Assembly (NCBI RefSeq): GCF_004341035.1
Contig: NZ_SLXK01000001.1
Location: forward strand, 1-64,000
Direction: 5' to 3'
Source of the DNA: Scopulibacillus darangshiensis
Lineage (GTDB): Bacteria > Bacillota > Bacilli > Bacillales > Sporolactobacillaceae
Length of the DNA: 64,000 bases
Of this stretch, positions 1 through 9,397 are shown in pieces. Numbering within the stretch: position 1 is the first letter of the stretch; each line of letters starts with the position of its first letter. Made by a program: the position numbers and the translations under genes. The notes beneath the pieces were generated by a model. That model had not been told where the DNA came from. It saw nothing but the letters and a program-made list of their open reading frames with translations, and made no database searches.

Positions 1-271
1 TCTTTTTTCATTTATTTGATGCGTAATAGTATGACGAAATCGCTTGATGGGTAAGCATTTCTGTCTTATTGAGGATTTTCTATGAATAATCTAGGAATAA
101 GAATGAATCCAAAACCAAGAGAAGCATGGCCATACTATTCAAAAAAATGATTCTAATATTGGAAAGCACTTTGTTTTTCAGATAAAATTAATCTATAATC
201 AATCTTCGAAAGGATGTGAAGGGGTTCTTGATATCTTCTTGAAATATAGAAGCTGTCTGGATCCAAAAGAT
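1..271. other. Upstream region before ytoP, no supported gene
   Basis: No credible gene is visible here. A 22-codon reading frame (82-150) lacks a convincing ribosome binding site, and an in-frame stop at 52-54 could be the tail of a gene outside the window, but neither can be supported. The only clear signal is the promoter for the next gene. Confidence 0.4.
171..199 (+). promoter_or_regulatory. Sigma-A promoter for ytoP
   Basis: TTGTTT (171-176), a 17-base spacer and TATAAT (194-199) form a near-consensus vegetative promoter about 70 bases before the ytoP start. The assignment is from sequence only. Confidence 0.6.
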
Positions 272-1351
272 ATGGAGAGGGATACACGTGAACTATTTAA
301 AACATTAACAGAATTAAACGGCGCACCCGGTTTTGAGCATGATGTTCGAAAGTTTATGAAGGGTGAGCTTGAAAAATATGCCGATGACATCATCCAGGAT
401 CGGCTTGGCAGCGTCTTTGGCGTGAAAAATGGCAAAGAAGAGGGCCCAAAGGTTATGGTCGCCGGCCATATGGATGAAGTTGGTTTTATGGTTACCCAGA
501 TTACTGAGAACGGCATGTTGACATTCCAAACTCTTGGCGGCTGGTGGGAACAGGTGCTGCTTGCCCAACGCGTACAAGTTATAACGGATAACGGTCCTGT
601 CGTAGGTGTCATTTCGTCCATCCCCCCTCATTTGCTCGAGGAAGGACAACGGAAGAAACCGATGCAAATCAAGAACATGCTCATCGATGTAGGAGCAGAC
701 GACCGTGAGAATGCCAAAGAGATGGGGATTAAGCAAGGCCAAGCGATTGTGCCAATTTGTCCATTTACCCCAATGGCTAATGAAAAGAAAATTTTAGCCA
801 AGGCATGGGACAACCGTTATGGCTGCGGGTTGGCAATTGAGCTATTGAAAGCGCTTCATGATGAGAAAGCGGAGTTGCCGAATAAGCTTTATTCCGGTGC
901 AACCGTTCAGGAGGAAGTTGGTCTTCGCGGAGCACAGACAGCAGCAAACATGATCGAGCCGGATATTTTTTATGCGCTTGATGCCTCCCCTGCAAATGAT
1001 ATGACCGGAGATAAAAAGAGCTTCGGACAATTGGGCAACGGTGCGCTGTTAAGAATTTTTGATCGAACAATGGTGACTCACCGCGGCATAAGGGAATTTA
1101 TTTTAGATACAGCTGAGACTCATCGTATTCCATATCAATATTTTGTTTCTCCGGGCGGAACGGATGCAGGCAAAGTACATATATCGAAGAGCGGTGTCCC
1201 ATCTGCAGTTATCGGTATCTGCTCAAGATATATTCACACCTCAGCTTCAATCATTCATGTTGAGGACTATGCTGCGGCTAAAGCACTTCTTATTGAACTT
1301 GTTAAGAAGACGGACAGGCAGACTGTTCAAACGATTAAACAAAATGTGTAA
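272..1351 (+). CDS. ytoP: M42 family metallopeptidase (glutamyl aminopeptidase type)
   Basis: A cytoplasmic dinuclear-metal aminopeptidase of the M42 family, matching B. subtilis YtoP along its length (359 residues). Visible metal and catalytic motifs are AGHMDEVG near residue 80, AWDNRYG near 180, VQEEVGLRG near 212, an Asp in ALDASP near 235, and GGTDAGKVH near 310. A longer frame opens with TTG at 239, but the ATG at 272 aligns with the family N-terminus (about ten residues before the GxPG motif), so it was chosen although its ribosome site is weak. Probably recycles peptides. It has its own sigma-A promoter upstream. Confidence 0.9.
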   Translation: MERDTRELFKTLTELNGAPGFEHDVRKFMKGELEKYADDIIQDRLGSVFGVKNGKEEGPKVMVAGHMDEVGFMVTQITENGMLTFQTLGGWWEQVLLAQRVQVITDNGPVVGVISSIPPHLLEEGQRKKPMQIKNMLIDVGADDRENAKEMGIKQGQAIVPICPFTPMANEKKILAKAWDNRYGCGLAIELLKALHDEKAELPNKLYSGATVQEEVGLRGAQTAANMIEPDIFYALDASPANDMTGDKKSFGQLGNGALLRIFDRTMVTHRGIREFILDTAETHRIPYQYFVSPGGTDAGKVHISKSGVPSAVIGICSRYIHTSASIIHVEDYAAAKALLIELVKKTDRQTVQTIKQNV

Positions 1352-1388
1352 ACCCTAAAGTGAATGATCCTAATAGGAGGGATGCTGT

Positions 1389-1919
1389 TTGGTATGTATA
1401 GGGATAGGATCCCAAAATCCAGCCAAAATTAAAGCTGTTGAGCGATTAATCGCATTAAAACAGCTCGATTACACCGTGGAAAGCCTTTCTGTGCCTTCGG
1501 GTGTATCAGATCAGCCAATGACCGATGAAGAGACATTGGCCGGCGCTGTGAACAGGGCTGAAGCCGTTCTTCAGCAAAGTGATGCGGTGATCGGCATTGG
1601 CCTTGAAGGCGGGATTATGGAAATCGGTAATCAGGTCTTTGTATGCAACTGGGGCGCACTGGCAGATAAAATGGGGCGTATATATACCGCAGGTGGCGCC
1701 AGAATAAAACTTCCGGACTTATTAGTTACTGAAATCAGAGAAGGCAGGGAGCTTGGGGTCGTCATTGATGACTACACCCAAAAGCTGAATGTTAGAAAAA
1801 AAGAAGGCACCGTAGGCATTCTGACCAAGGGTTTAGTCACGCGGGATGACATGTTTTTCCACGTGATGAAAATATTATATGGCCAATATCAATTTTATAA
1901 CGGAAACGCGGACGAGTGA
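1389..1919 (+). CDS. DUF84 / YjjX-like inosine-xanthosine triphosphatase
   Basis: A 176-residue protein of the DUF84 family. Characterised relatives such as YjjX hydrolyse non-canonical purine nucleoside triphosphates (ITP, XTP). Seen: an N-terminal GIGSQNPAKIKAV motif typical of the ITPase-like fold, PSGVSDQPM near residue 40, and GIGLEGGI near 70. The start is TTG, fixed by AGGAGG at 1375-1380 with eight bases of spacing. It follows ytoP by 37 bases and is probably cotranscribed. The exact substrate is inferred from the family. Confidence 0.8.
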   Translation: MVCIGIGSQNPAKIKAVERLIALKQLDYTVESLSVPSGVSDQPMTDEETLAGAVNRAEAVLQQSDAVIGIGLEGGIMEIGNQVFVCNWGALADKMGRIYTAGGARIKLPDLLVTEIREGRELGVVIDDYTQKLNVRKKEGTVGILTKGLVTRDDMFFHVMKILYGQYQFYNGNADE

Positions 1920-1943
1920 ATAGCTCATCCGCGCTTTTTCTTA
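1907..1943. terminator. Terminator between DUF84 gene and ytoQ
   Basis: CGCGGACGAG pairs with CTCATCCGCG (1907-1933), followed by a T-rich tail. It spans the ends of both convergent genes and may serve both. Confidence 0.7.
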
Positions 1944-2387
1944 TTCGGATTCAAAAATATATTTAATCGTTTGCAATGCTTGCTCTTCGGTTTCGACGAC
2001 AACCTGTGCTTTATTCGAAAGTTCTTTTAATGCATGATGAAGCTTTTCAGGCCGTATAAGTATAAGCGGCTTTCCCATCGCGACCGCTTCCCCCGCATCG
2101 ACAGCTGTGTTCCATTGTTTGTATGATTCTCCGAACTTAGCGATGACGAGATCCGCTTTATTTAACAGAACCTTGGTTCTAAGGTTATTAATTGCTGAAG
2201 CGGCTTCATCTTTTAACACAGCATTGGGCTGCTGGCCAAGAATCTCTTCACCGATCTGATCTGAGCGGTCATGATTTTCCATCGGCGCTGAAAAATCCAC
2301 ATTAAGTTTCATCTCGCCAGCTTTGTTTCGAAGGTCCTCTCTCCATGAATCATGGATTTGACCGGCCAAGTAAATCATAAGTTTCAT
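1941..2387 (-). CDS. ytoQ: YtoQ family protein
   Basis: 148 residues from the internal ATG at 2387, the same length as B. subtilis YtoQ. The upstream ATG at 2405 would add six residues and lacks a ribosome site; GGAGGG lies seven bases before the chosen start. The fold looks like a nucleoside 2-deoxyribosyltransferase-like protein: an N-terminal IYLAGQIHD strand, a central KADLVIAKFGE strand, and VDAGEAVAMGKPLILI. No biochemical function is established for the family as far as I know. Transcribed convergently with the DUF84 gene. Confidence 0.85.
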   Translation of the reverse strand: MKLMIYLAGQIHDSWREDLRNKAGEMKLNVDFSAPMENHDRSDQIGEEILGQQPNAVLKDEAASAINNLRTKVLLNKADLVIAKFGESYKQWNTAVDAGEAVAMGKPLILIRPEKLHHALKELSNKAQVVVETEEQALQTIKYIFESE

Positions 2388-2431
2388 CCTAAATCCCTCC
2401 TTCATTTTTTAGTTTATCACAAGGAATATTT

Positions 2432-2457
2432 TGAAACATAAATAAGCGATCAATGTA
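2432..2457 (+). promoter_or_regulatory. Candidate ECF-sigma promoter for lipoprotein gene
   Basis: TGAAAC (2432-2437), 16 bases, then TGTA (2454-2457). This is one base away from the sigma-W pattern TGAAAC-N16-CGTA. It lies about 50 bases before the lipoprotein start. One mismatch in a short -10 makes this tentative. Confidence 0.35.
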
Positions 2458-2506
2458 AAACAATAAGGAGAAAAGCACTTATGCCATCACGGATTGGAGT
2501 AAAGGG

Positions 2507-3016
2507 ATGAAACATTATTATCGGACGGTGCTAGTTCTGCTAAGCATCTTTGTGATTTTATCGGGTTGCAATAAATCAAAGCAGGAAACCATTCAGGATG
2601 CCAATGAGGGGGTTAAGGACGTCCTCATTTCAAAAAAGAAAGATCCAAATACCTCCATGCCCAGGTTCGAATATTATAAGCCTAACAGGTTGGAAATAAC
2701 CAATAAGGGAGTAAACAGTGTTGTTTTTAGCAAGGATGGTGAGGCGTATATTTTATTTGTTAATCCTAAGGAGGGACCGATGAGCCGCTTAAATTATAAT
2801 GCTGATCAAAAGGATAAGTCAGATAAAGATTCATTAGAAAAGATCCCGGTAAAAAATAAGTTTGTCTATTTAATGATAAAACCAAACAAAAAACAATATG
2901 AGGTGATTGTTGGTGTCGGGGGGATGAAAATAACGGCAAAAATGTCCTTGGATGATCTAGATGATAACGTCAAGATGATGGCTGAAATTCTCCATTCGGT
3001 GGACATCACCAAATAA
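2507..3016 (+). CDS. Predicted lipoprotein of unknown function
   Basis: 169 residues starting with a type II signal peptide: positive start (KHYYR), a hydrophobic core and the lipobox LSGC with Cys at about residue 21, so it should be anchored outside the cytoplasmic membrane. The mature part is Lys/Asp-rich and hydrophilic with no family I recognise. GGAG lies seven bases before the ATG. It sits tail to tail with a chemoreceptor gene, and neither is expected between ytoQ and ytpQ from B. subtilis gene order. A possible ECF-sigma promoter precedes it. Confidence 0.75.
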   Translation: MKHYYRTVLVLLSIFVILSGCNKSKQETIQDANEGVKDVLISKKKDPNTSMPRFEYYKPNRLEITNKGVNSVVFSKDGEAYILFVNPKEGPMSRLNYNADQKDKSDKDSLEKIPVKNKFVYLMIKPNKKQYEVIVGVGGMKITAKMSLDDLDDNVKMMAEILHSVDITK

Positions 3017-3017
3017 A

Positions 3018-3041
3018 CCCTGGGCAAATATTTGTCCAGGG
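3018..3041. terminator. Bidirectional terminator hairpin
   Basis: An 11-bp stem, CCCTGGGCAAA with TTTGTCCAGGG (one G-U pair), lies between the convergent lipoprotein and chemoreceptor genes. The U-rich tail is better on the minus strand (TTTATTT). Confidence 0.65.
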
Positions 3042-3051
3042 TTCCTAAAAA

Positions 3052-5130
3052 TTAAGATATTGTCGGATGATTTCCTTCGTCAGATAGATTATCATTTTCA
3101 CCATGATATAAACCCGCAGCCGCTTCATCATAGCTTGTCTCATTGTCCATTTGGGGTATTTTCTCATTACCAATATGGAATTTTAGAACCTCCTGCTCTA
3201 AAAGCAAGGATATATCCTGCAGCTCAGTTGCTGCGATGTTGACATGGCCAATGGCATCTTTTTGATTTTCACTTGCAGCCGACACTTCTTCTGTGCTTGC
3301 GGCTGTCTCCTCAGATATGGCACTGATCCCTTCAAGCTTCACAGTTAACTCTTGATTAGCCTTGTTGACATCGGAAACGGTCTGGTTGATATGATCCATT
3401 TTTTGATTAATAGAGATCACGTGATCAGTGATATCTCCAAACGATGATTTTGTTAATGCGACATTTCTGTCCTGCTCAGCACTGTAATAATTCAAACTTT
3501 CAGCGAGTTCGGATAAATGGTGGAGTTTGCTGGTTATCTTTTTGATATCCTCCTCAATATGGTTAGTCTCAGATTTCGATCTTTCTGCTAGTTTGCGAAT
3601 TTCTTGGGAAACAACGGCAAAGCCTTTTCCTGCTTCCCCAGCTCTTGCGGATTCAATCGCCGCATTGAGTGCAAGTAAATTTGTACTGTTGGAAAGCTCC
3701 CTTATAGTCTTAATAATGTTTGTTATTTGTTCGGATGCTTTTGCTGTTTCTTTTATATCGCTGATGAGTGTTGAAGCCACATCCAAAAATTGCTTGGAAC
3801 TTGATTCAAGCAACCGAACAGTATTAAGACCTTCTTTGCTTTTCGTCTCGGTCTTAACCGTCTGCTCATAAACCTGGCGGCTGAAGCCTTCGCTTTGTTT
3901 AATAGCACTCGTAACATTTGAAAGAAGCCCCATGCCTTGATCGAGATGCTCAGCCTGTTCCTGAGCACCAGCAGCGACTTGGCTAGCAGCATCATTAACT
4001 TCCATTGATTGAGCCATTGTTTCTTGTGAAATAGCCGCAAGGTTTTCAGATGAAGCCGATAACGATTGTGCGGATTCGTAAACTTTGCGGATCGTATTCT
4101 CCATGCTTTCAGCCATGGTGTTGAAGCCTTTCGCAAATTCCGCTAACTCATCCTTTGAAATAATAGGGACACGATGATTTAAATTGCCGTTACTAAGTTC
4201 CCTAGCCCCTTTGTTCAATACTTTAAGGGATTCGGCAATTGATTTGAGCAGCAACATGCCAAATATAACGAGAGTGAGAATCAGCAGGACACTAACAACA
4301 AGAATAATGATAAATGTCGTGTTCTGGGCTACAGTAATTTTGCCGGTTAACTTGCTTTTTTGTTCATTAAACTTTTTCATCACCTTGTCAATTGTTGTTT
4401 GAACTTGTGAAGAAAATTTGTTGAACTGCTCTACCATGTCCGAAGAAAAATTTAATGAGCTGTTATATGAATCGATTTGGCTCTTGTAGTTGAGAAAAGT
4501 AAGGTTATACTCTGTCGCATATTCATCAGGAATAAGATCATTAAGTTTATCGAATTTGCCTAATTCCTTGCTTAATCTTTCGAACTGTTCTTTTGTTGGA
4601 TAACTAAGAAAGTCTTTTTCAATTAGAATCGTGTTATCTAACTGGTCTTTCAACTCTTTACTATTAATTTTTGAAACCAACTTGCTTAATTTTTTTTTCG
4701 ATGCAATTAACGAAGCACGAAGGCCGTCTTTTTCTGTATAGCCTACCTGTCGCTTAATTGAAATCAGTTGGTTCACACCATCTTTATAAGTTCTGATGCC
4801 TTTTTCGATAGCTTTAATATTACTTTTGATTTGAGAGGCCCCTTTATCAAGCCGTTTTGTATCTTTTTCCATTTCTTTTATATTTGTTAATATTTTTTGC
4901 GCCTGTTCATCACTTGGATTGCTCAAATAGGCTTGTTCATTCTTTCTTGCCTTTTGCATATTAAGGTTGATCCGTTGAGACAGGTAAACATTTTGATTTA
5001 ATGTGCTAATTTTTTGCCTGTTCCCCTTTTGCATAAAAAATGAATAGCTCATAAATAAACCTAGAGTAACCATACCGGCGATTCCCATAATAAGTATAGC
5101 GCCTATCTTTCGCTTCATCGTCCAGTTCAA
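3052..5130 (-). CDS. Methyl-accepting chemotaxis protein
   Basis: A 692-residue transmembrane chemoreceptor. Order of parts: TM1 about residues 8-30; a helical extracytoplasmic sensor region about 31-270 rich in Lys/Glu/Ser, resembling four-helix-bundle sensors; TM2 about 272-298 ([13 protein letters not shown]); HAMP about 298-350; methylation and signalling helices about 350-640 with the conserved hairpin tip ([20 protein letters not shown] near 488). It should feed CheA/CheW. The ligand is unknown. The start is TTG with GGGGG seven bases upstream. Downstream hairpin 3018-3041 is its terminator. Its presence implies flagellar motility, with the other chemotaxis genes elsewhere. Confidence 0.9.
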   Translation of the reverse strand: MNWTMKRKIGAILIMGIAGMVTLGLFMSYSFFMQKGNRQKISTLNQNVYLSQRINLNMQKARKNEQAYLSNPSDEQAQKILTNIKEMEKDTKRLDKGASQIKSNIKAIEKGIRTYKDGVNQLISIKRQVGYTEKDGLRASLIASKKKLSKLVSKINSKELKDQLDNTILIEKDFLSYPTKEQFERLSKELGKFDKLNDLIPDEYATEYNLTFLNYKSQIDSYNSSLNFSSDMVEQFNKFSSQVQTTIDKVMKKFNEQKSKLTGKITVAQNTTFIIILVVSVLLILTLVIFGMLLLKSIAESLKVLNKGARELSNGNLNHRVPIISKDELAEFAKGFNTMAESMENTIRKVYESAQSLSASSENLAAISQETMAQSMEVNDAASQVAAGAQEQAEHLDQGMGLLSNVTSAIKQSEGFSRQVYEQTVKTETKSKEGLNTVRLLESSSKQFLDVASTLISDIKETAKASEQITNIIKTIRELSNSTNLLALNAAIESARAGEAGKGFAVVSQEIRKLAERSKSETNHIEEDIKKITSKLHHLSELAESLNYYSAEQDRNVALTKSSFGDITDHVISINQKMDHINQTVSDVNKANQELTVKLEGISAISEETAASTEEVSAASENQKDAIGHVNIAATELQDISLLLEQEVLKFHIGNEKIPQMDNETSYDEAAAGLYHGENDNLSDEGNHPTIS

Positions 5131-5238
5131 AGCAATTCCCCCTTAAAATATAAAACATATTCAATAACCTTTATCCGTAACGGACACTTCCACATAAGTA
5201 ATATCGTATTTTTTAATGCTGGGCTTTAGGGATTTTCC

Positions 5239-5267
5239 TTATAAATCTTCCGGGAACATGATAAAAT
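5239..5267 (+). promoter_or_regulatory. Candidate extended -10 promoter for ytpQ
   Basis: TGATAAAAT (TG at 5259-5260, hexamer 5262-5267) is an extended -10; the -35 (TTATAA, 5239-5244) is poor. If used, the ytpQ transcript would have a leader of about 180 bases holding repeat copy A. Confidence 0.4.
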
Positions 5268-5288
5268 GGGGAAGAACCTGTAATTCTT

Positions 5289-5440
5289 AGTTAATAAGTA
5301 AGTATAAACTTTCTTACGCACATAAGTGCACTGGCTAAAGACGTCACATCCTGTTACAACGCCAGTACTAGCACGTCCTGTGCGTCGCAACTAAACCTCT
5401 GGCGGTGCCTTTTTAAAGGCTTGCCAATCGGTAAGTTTTG
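5289..5440 (+). repeat. Modular structured intergenic repeat, copy A (long form)
   Basis: Begins with AGTTAATAAG, then a hairpin (taAGtAAGT/ACTTtCTta), GCAC-ATAA-GTGC, a 59-nt nested palindromic module (outer arms ACGCAC/GTGCGT, inner ACTGGC/GCCAGT), GCCTTT/AAAGGC, and a terminal hairpin CTTGCC-AATC-GGTAAG followed by TTTT. It is co-oriented with ytpQ, and its last hairpin directly precedes the ytpQ ribosome site (GGAGTGAG, 5440-5447). Related copies lie at 12806, 20673, 23018, 31348 and 49564. Confidence 0.85.
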
Positions 5441-5451
5441 GAGTGAGAGTC

Positions 5452-6255
5452 ATGGATAGCAAAAAGTTGAAGAAAATTTTAGAAGAACGCTTGAAGACTA
5501 AAGAACGACAAATCTCGTATGATAAAAAACAGGATAAACTTAGAATAGAAAGTGTGAAAACAAATAAAGGGATAACTTTGTCTCTTCCGGGTATTGTCAG
5601 CCGCTATGAGACTGAAAAGGAAAAGGCGATTGATGATGTTGTCTATTATATTGATCAGGCGCTGATCGTCATGGACAAGTCGCAAAATTTGTCGGGCAAA
5701 GAGCACCAAATCTTTCCCGTCATTCGCTCAACATCCTTTCCTACAGAAACACAGGACGGCAAAAAGTTGTTATACAAAGACCATACAGCAGAAACCCGAA
5801 TTTTCTATGCTGTTGATCTGGAACAATCCTATCGTCTGATTGACCGGGCGTTTATGGACAATGAAGGCGTTACGGAACAAGCGATTTTTGAAATGGCAGG
5901 CTTTAATTTGCGTTCTCTTACAAACGAACGGAAGAAAGATGTTGTAGCGGATAATACGTTTTATTTTATCAACTATAACGACGGTTATGATGCCAGCCGT
6001 ATTTTAAATCAGCATTTACTTGAGGAAATGGCGGATACCGCAAAAGGCCAATTAACGGTCGCCGTGCCGCACCAGGATGTGTTGATTTTTGGAGATATTG
6101 TTAATAATCAAGGCTATGACGTTCTGGCTCAAATGACGATGCACTTTTTTACAACAGGCAACATACCTATCACATCACTGCCGTTCATATATGAAGACGG
6201 CAAGCTCGAACCGATATTTATATTAGCAAAGAACAGACCAGTGGAAGATAAATGA
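5452..6255 (+). CDS. ytpQ: YtpQ family protein (DUF1444)
   Basis: 267 residues, cytoplasmic, matching the conserved DUF1444 family of Bacillales, which has no established function. Conserved features include the N-terminal LSLPGIVSRYE segment, a VVYYIDQAL helix and the C-terminal LPFIYEDGKLEPIFILAK. A GTG at 5443 is in frame, but GGAGTGAG with correct spacing favours the ATG at 5452. The next gene, ytpR, follows after 21 bases, so the two form an operon. The ribosome site abuts the terminal hairpin of repeat copy A, so translation or transcription could be affected by that structure. Confidence 0.9.
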   Translation: MDSKKLKKILEERLKTKERQISYDKKQDKLRIESVKTNKGITLSLPGIVSRYETEKEKAIDDVVYYIDQALIVMDKSQNLSGKEHQIFPVIRSTSFPTETQDGKKLLYKDHTAETRIFYAVDLEQSYRLIDRAFMDNEGVTEQAIFEMAGFNLRSLTNERKKDVVADNTFYFINYNDGYDASRILNQHLLEEMADTAKGQLTVAVPHQDVLIFGDIVNNQGYDVLAQMTMHFFTTGNIPITSLPFIYEDGKLEPIFILAKNRPVEDK

Positions 6256-6276
6256 TGATTTGGAAGGGGTAAAATA

Positions 6277-6891
6277 ATGAACGTTTATTATAATCTTGAG
6301 GGTGTAGGCGATACCTTGCTTATTCAATTAAGGGACAGCGGATTCGCCGAGTCAGAGATAGAAAAGAAAGGTAATATTACCCGGATTTATGATTCGGCTA
6401 CATCTGAGACGACTGGTTATAATTTATCGGAAGGCTCAAAGTATTTTTCATTAGGAGCAAATGGGAAAGTTGATGTGGATCAAGCATTTGTTAAAACACT
6501 TAACGAGCTGCTTGAAAGTGCTGGGTTTAACGGCGATTTATTTTATGATGACCGGCCATTGTTCATTGTCGGCTATGTCACTGAAAAGGAAAAACATCCT
6601 AACGCTGATAAGCTGAATATATGCCGGGTGGACATAGGCGATGAAACGCTACAAATTGTATGCGGCGCTCCTAATGTTGACAAAGGTCAAAAGGTTGTTG
6701 TGGCGCGTGTTGGCGCTCGTATGCCTGGTGGGATGCTGATAAAAGAGGCCGAACTTCGCGGAACGGCATCTTACGGTATGATTTGCTCTGCCAAGGAGCT
6801 TGCCTTGCCAGATGCCCCTCAGGAAAAGGGCATACTCGTTCTCGACGAAAAAACGCCGATCGGAGAAGATTTCTCTGCGAGCATGTCATAA
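6277..6891 (+). CDS. ytpR: YtpR, tRNA-binding (EMAP/CsaA-like) domain protein
   Basis: 204 residues: an N-terminal DUF4479-type region (about 1-90) and an OB-fold tRNA-binding domain (about 95-200) like that at the N-terminus of the phenylalanyl-tRNA synthetase beta chain. Motifs seen are EKHPNADKLNICRV, IVCGAPNV, ARVGARMPGG and GMICSAKEL. It lacks any synthetase domain, so it probably binds tRNA or another structured RNA in trans. AAGGGG precedes the ATG. Operon with ytpQ, closed by the hairpin at 6915-6951. Confidence 0.9.
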   Translation: MNVYYNLEGVGDTLLIQLRDSGFAESEIEKKGNITRIYDSATSETTGYNLSEGSKYFSLGANGKVDVDQAFVKTLNELLESAGFNGDLFYDDRPLFIVGYVTEKEKHPNADKLNICRVDIGDETLQIVCGAPNVDKGQKVVVARVGARMPGGMLIKEAELRGTASYGMICSAKELALPDAPQEKGILVLDEKTPIGEDFSASMS

Positions 6892-6914
6892 GAAAAGCCG
6901 GAACATAACATGGT

Positions 6915-6951
6915 GAAAAAATCACTAGTCCAACGCGCTAGTGATTTTTCC
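6915..6951 (+). terminator. Terminator after ytpR
   Basis: A stem of about 12 bp, AAAAATCACTAG with CTAGTGATTTTT, with a T-rich right arm, separates ytpR from sftA. Confidence 0.75.
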
Positions 6952-6985
6952 GCTAGGCAAAATAAATGAAAAGAGGTGAAACCAG

Positions 6986-9289
6986 TTGTCAAATAGTTGG
7001 TGGAAAAAGTTATTTAATTTGGATAATGAGGATGACTGGGAGGAACAAGATCAAGATCCTTCGTCAGCCGCTTCATCCCCCAAAGAACAAATTGGCCGCC
7101 TTCAGGATCACCACAGAAACGTAAGGGTGAGAATGATGCATAAATATCCCGAATATCAGCTGCAGGACCGTTATGAATCATCTTTGAAGCAGGTGAGGAA
7201 GGAAAGGCGCGGGTCCAACAATAGGAGGGCAAATGGCTCGGAAAGAAAAGCGGAGCCAAAGAAGAAGGAACCATTTAAACCGACCGAAGTGCCCTCGCCG
7301 GTATATGGTTTCAGGAAGCCTCCCGAACGAAAAAAAGAGCAACAAATAAAGAACGATGACAGCACTGAAAAGAGGACTTTTCAAGGGGAAAAGGAAAAGA
7401 TCGATGAATCAGCCCAAACAAACCAGATCGGGGAAAGCCCACTGAAAAGCAAGGAAACAACAATTGAATTTGACGAACAGCTGGTTCATCAAAGTGTTTC
7501 GGAGCCGGTTAGTGAGGCAGCACCTGCAAAGGATGATCTGGCCGAAGATGAACGGGATTATGCCGGTGCAGAGGAGGTTAAGCATGAGCAAAATACATAC
7601 GTTAAGGACACTGATGACAATGGAGACATCGAAGAAGCGGAGCCGCAATCTGTTCCTGACGAAAAAGACAATCATGAAGCAACATATTCAGTGCCGCCTT
7701 ATAAAGCACTTCGACGGTCATCTAAAGTGCCATATAATGTATTAATGTTTCGTTCTGATCGAAATGCGTTGCAAAGAAAGACAAAGAATCAGGAGGTGAA
7801 GCCAGAAAATGTAAAGGAGCGAAGTCAGGCGATCACGGAAGACGCTGAAACCGACTCAGCCAAACCCGTTCAATTATCTGTCGATTTACTTGATGCTCCG
7901 CCGGCTGATAAACAAGACGGCAATGATTGGATCGAGGACAAACAGAAGATCCTTGAAGAAACACTCAAAAACTTCCATGTTAAGGCTGAAATTGTCGGCC
8001 ATGTTCAAGGCCCGGCTGTAACGCGATTCGATATTCGCCTGCATCCCGGTGTTAAGATTAATAAAGTGATCAATTTGACTGAGGATATCAAACTGAGCAT
8101 GGCAGCCAAGCAAATCAGAATTGCACCCGTACCTGGACAAAACACCGTCGGCATCGAAATACCAAATGACATTCGCAAGGCGGTATACTTGAAGCGGTTA
8201 TTGGATTCCGCTCAGTTTAAACAGCACCATTCGCCGCTTGCGGCGGTCCTTGGTCAAGATGTTTCGGGTCAAAATACGGTAACCGATTTGTCAAAAATGC
8301 CGCATGGTTTGATAGCTGGAGCAACAGGATCCGGCAAAAGTGTTTGTATTCACTCGTTAATCATAAGTTTGATTTACAAAACCACCCCTGACATGTTAAG
8401 GCTGATCCTAATTGATCCAAAGGTTGTTGAACTTGCTGCTTATCAGAATCTGCCACATTTGGCAGCGCCGGTTCTTACCCAGCCTAAAGAAGCTTCAGCG
8501 GCATTAAAATGGGCGGTTTCCGAAATGGAGAGAAGATATCAGGTTTTTGCCCAGACAGGTGTCCGTGATATCAGTCGTTACAACCAATTAGCGGACAAGG
8601 ATGAAGGAAAAGAACAAAAAATGCCTTATATTGTGATTGTAATTGATGAATTGGCGGATTTGATGATGGTATCACCCCAAGATGTTGAAGAGGCGATTTG
8701 CCGGATTGCACAAAAAGCCCGAGCGGCTGGGATTCATTTGCTGCTTGCGACACAACGCCCTTCAGTTGACGTTATTACCGGCTTAATCAAATCGAATATC
8801 CCAACGAGAATTGCATTCAGTGTTTCTTCACAGGCTGATTCAAGAACGATAATAGACTCAGGTGGTGCAGAACGTTTGCTTGGACAAGGGGATATGCTGT
8901 TTGTCGAAAATGGGGCAAGGGATGTCAAGCGGCTCCAGGGCTGCTTCGTGACAGATGAAGAAATTGATAGAATAACAGGGACGCTTGATCAAATGGAAGC
9001 CCCACCGTATTTATTTGATAAGGAAGAAATCCTTCAGGCAAAGCAGGAACAGATTGATGAGGAAGATGACCTTTTTGAGGAAGCGGGTTATTTTGTCATA
9101 GAACAAGGACAAGCTTCGGTTTCAAGCATCCAGAGGAAGTTCCGAATCGGGTACAACCGCGCCGCAAGGCTGGTTGACCAATTGGAGGCTTTAGGTATCA
9201 TTTCTGAGGCTAATGGCAGCAAGCCGCGGCAAATTCTTAAGACCAAGGAAAGCTTTGATGCGCACATCACCGGTCAGGAGGTATACTAA
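6986..9289 (+). CDS. sftA: DNA translocase SftA (FtsK/SpoIIIE family)
   Basis: A 767-residue soluble FtsK-family motor that clears DNA from the closing septum. Parts: short N-terminal segment with Trp-Trp and acidic residues (1-30), a charged low-complexity linker (about 30-300), the motor alpha/beta domains with Walker A GATGSGKS (residues 445-452) and Walker B IVIVIDELAD (about 551-560), and a C-terminal gamma winged helix (about 690-755) that in this family reads chromosome polarity. There are no membrane helices, unlike SpoIIIE. Shorter than B. subtilis SftA (about 950), the difference being in the linker. The start is TTG with AGAGGTG eight bases before. Confidence 0.93.
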   Translation: MSNSWWKKLFNLDNEDDWEEQDQDPSSAASSPKEQIGRLQDHHRNVRVRMMHKYPEYQLQDRYESSLKQVRKERRGSNNRRANGSERKAEPKKKEPFKPTEVPSPVYGFRKPPERKKEQQIKNDDSTEKRTFQGEKEKIDESAQTNQIGESPLKSKETTIEFDEQLVHQSVSEPVSEAAPAKDDLAEDERDYAGAEEVKHEQNTYVKDTDDNGDIEEAEPQSVPDEKDNHEATYSVPPYKALRRSSKVPYNVLMFRSDRNALQRKTKNQEVKPENVKERSQAITEDAETDSAKPVQLSVDLLDAPPADKQDGNDWIEDKQKILEETLKNFHVKAEIVGHVQGPAVTRFDIRLHPGVKINKVINLTEDIKLSMAAKQIRIAPVPGQNTVGIEIPNDIRKAVYLKRLLDSAQFKQHHSPLAAVLGQDVSGQNTVTDLSKMPHGLIAGATGSGKSVCIHSLIISLIYKTTPDMLRLILIDPKVVELAAYQNLPHLAAPVLTQPKEASAALKWAVSEMERRYQVFAQTGVRDISRYNQLADKDEGKEQKMPYIVIVIDELADLMMVSPQDVEEAICRIAQKARAAGIHLLLATQRPSVDVITGLIKSNIPTRIAFSVSSQADSRTIIDSGGAERLLGQGDMLFVENGARDVKRLQGCFVTDEEIDRITGTLDQMEAPPYLFDKEEILQAKQEQIDEEDDLFEEAGYFVIEQGQASVSSIQRKFRIGYNRAARLVDQLEALGIISEANGSKPRQILKTKESFDAHITGQEVY

Positions 9290-9397
9290 TGGGGACTATG
9301 CAAGACGATAAAATTTTTTACAATGCAGGATAATAGGGTTAAAATAGATGTCGGGAAAAAAACATACTTTTGAAATTCGGAGGAGATTAACTAGGAC

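Noticed and set aside
82-150. 22-codon reading frame near the left edge
   Set aside because: No ribosome site of usable strength and no recognisable product.
199-742. Two antisense reading frames of about 140 codons opposite ytoP
   Set aside because: They are shadows of a clear M42 peptidase gene, lack ribosome sites and look like no protein family.
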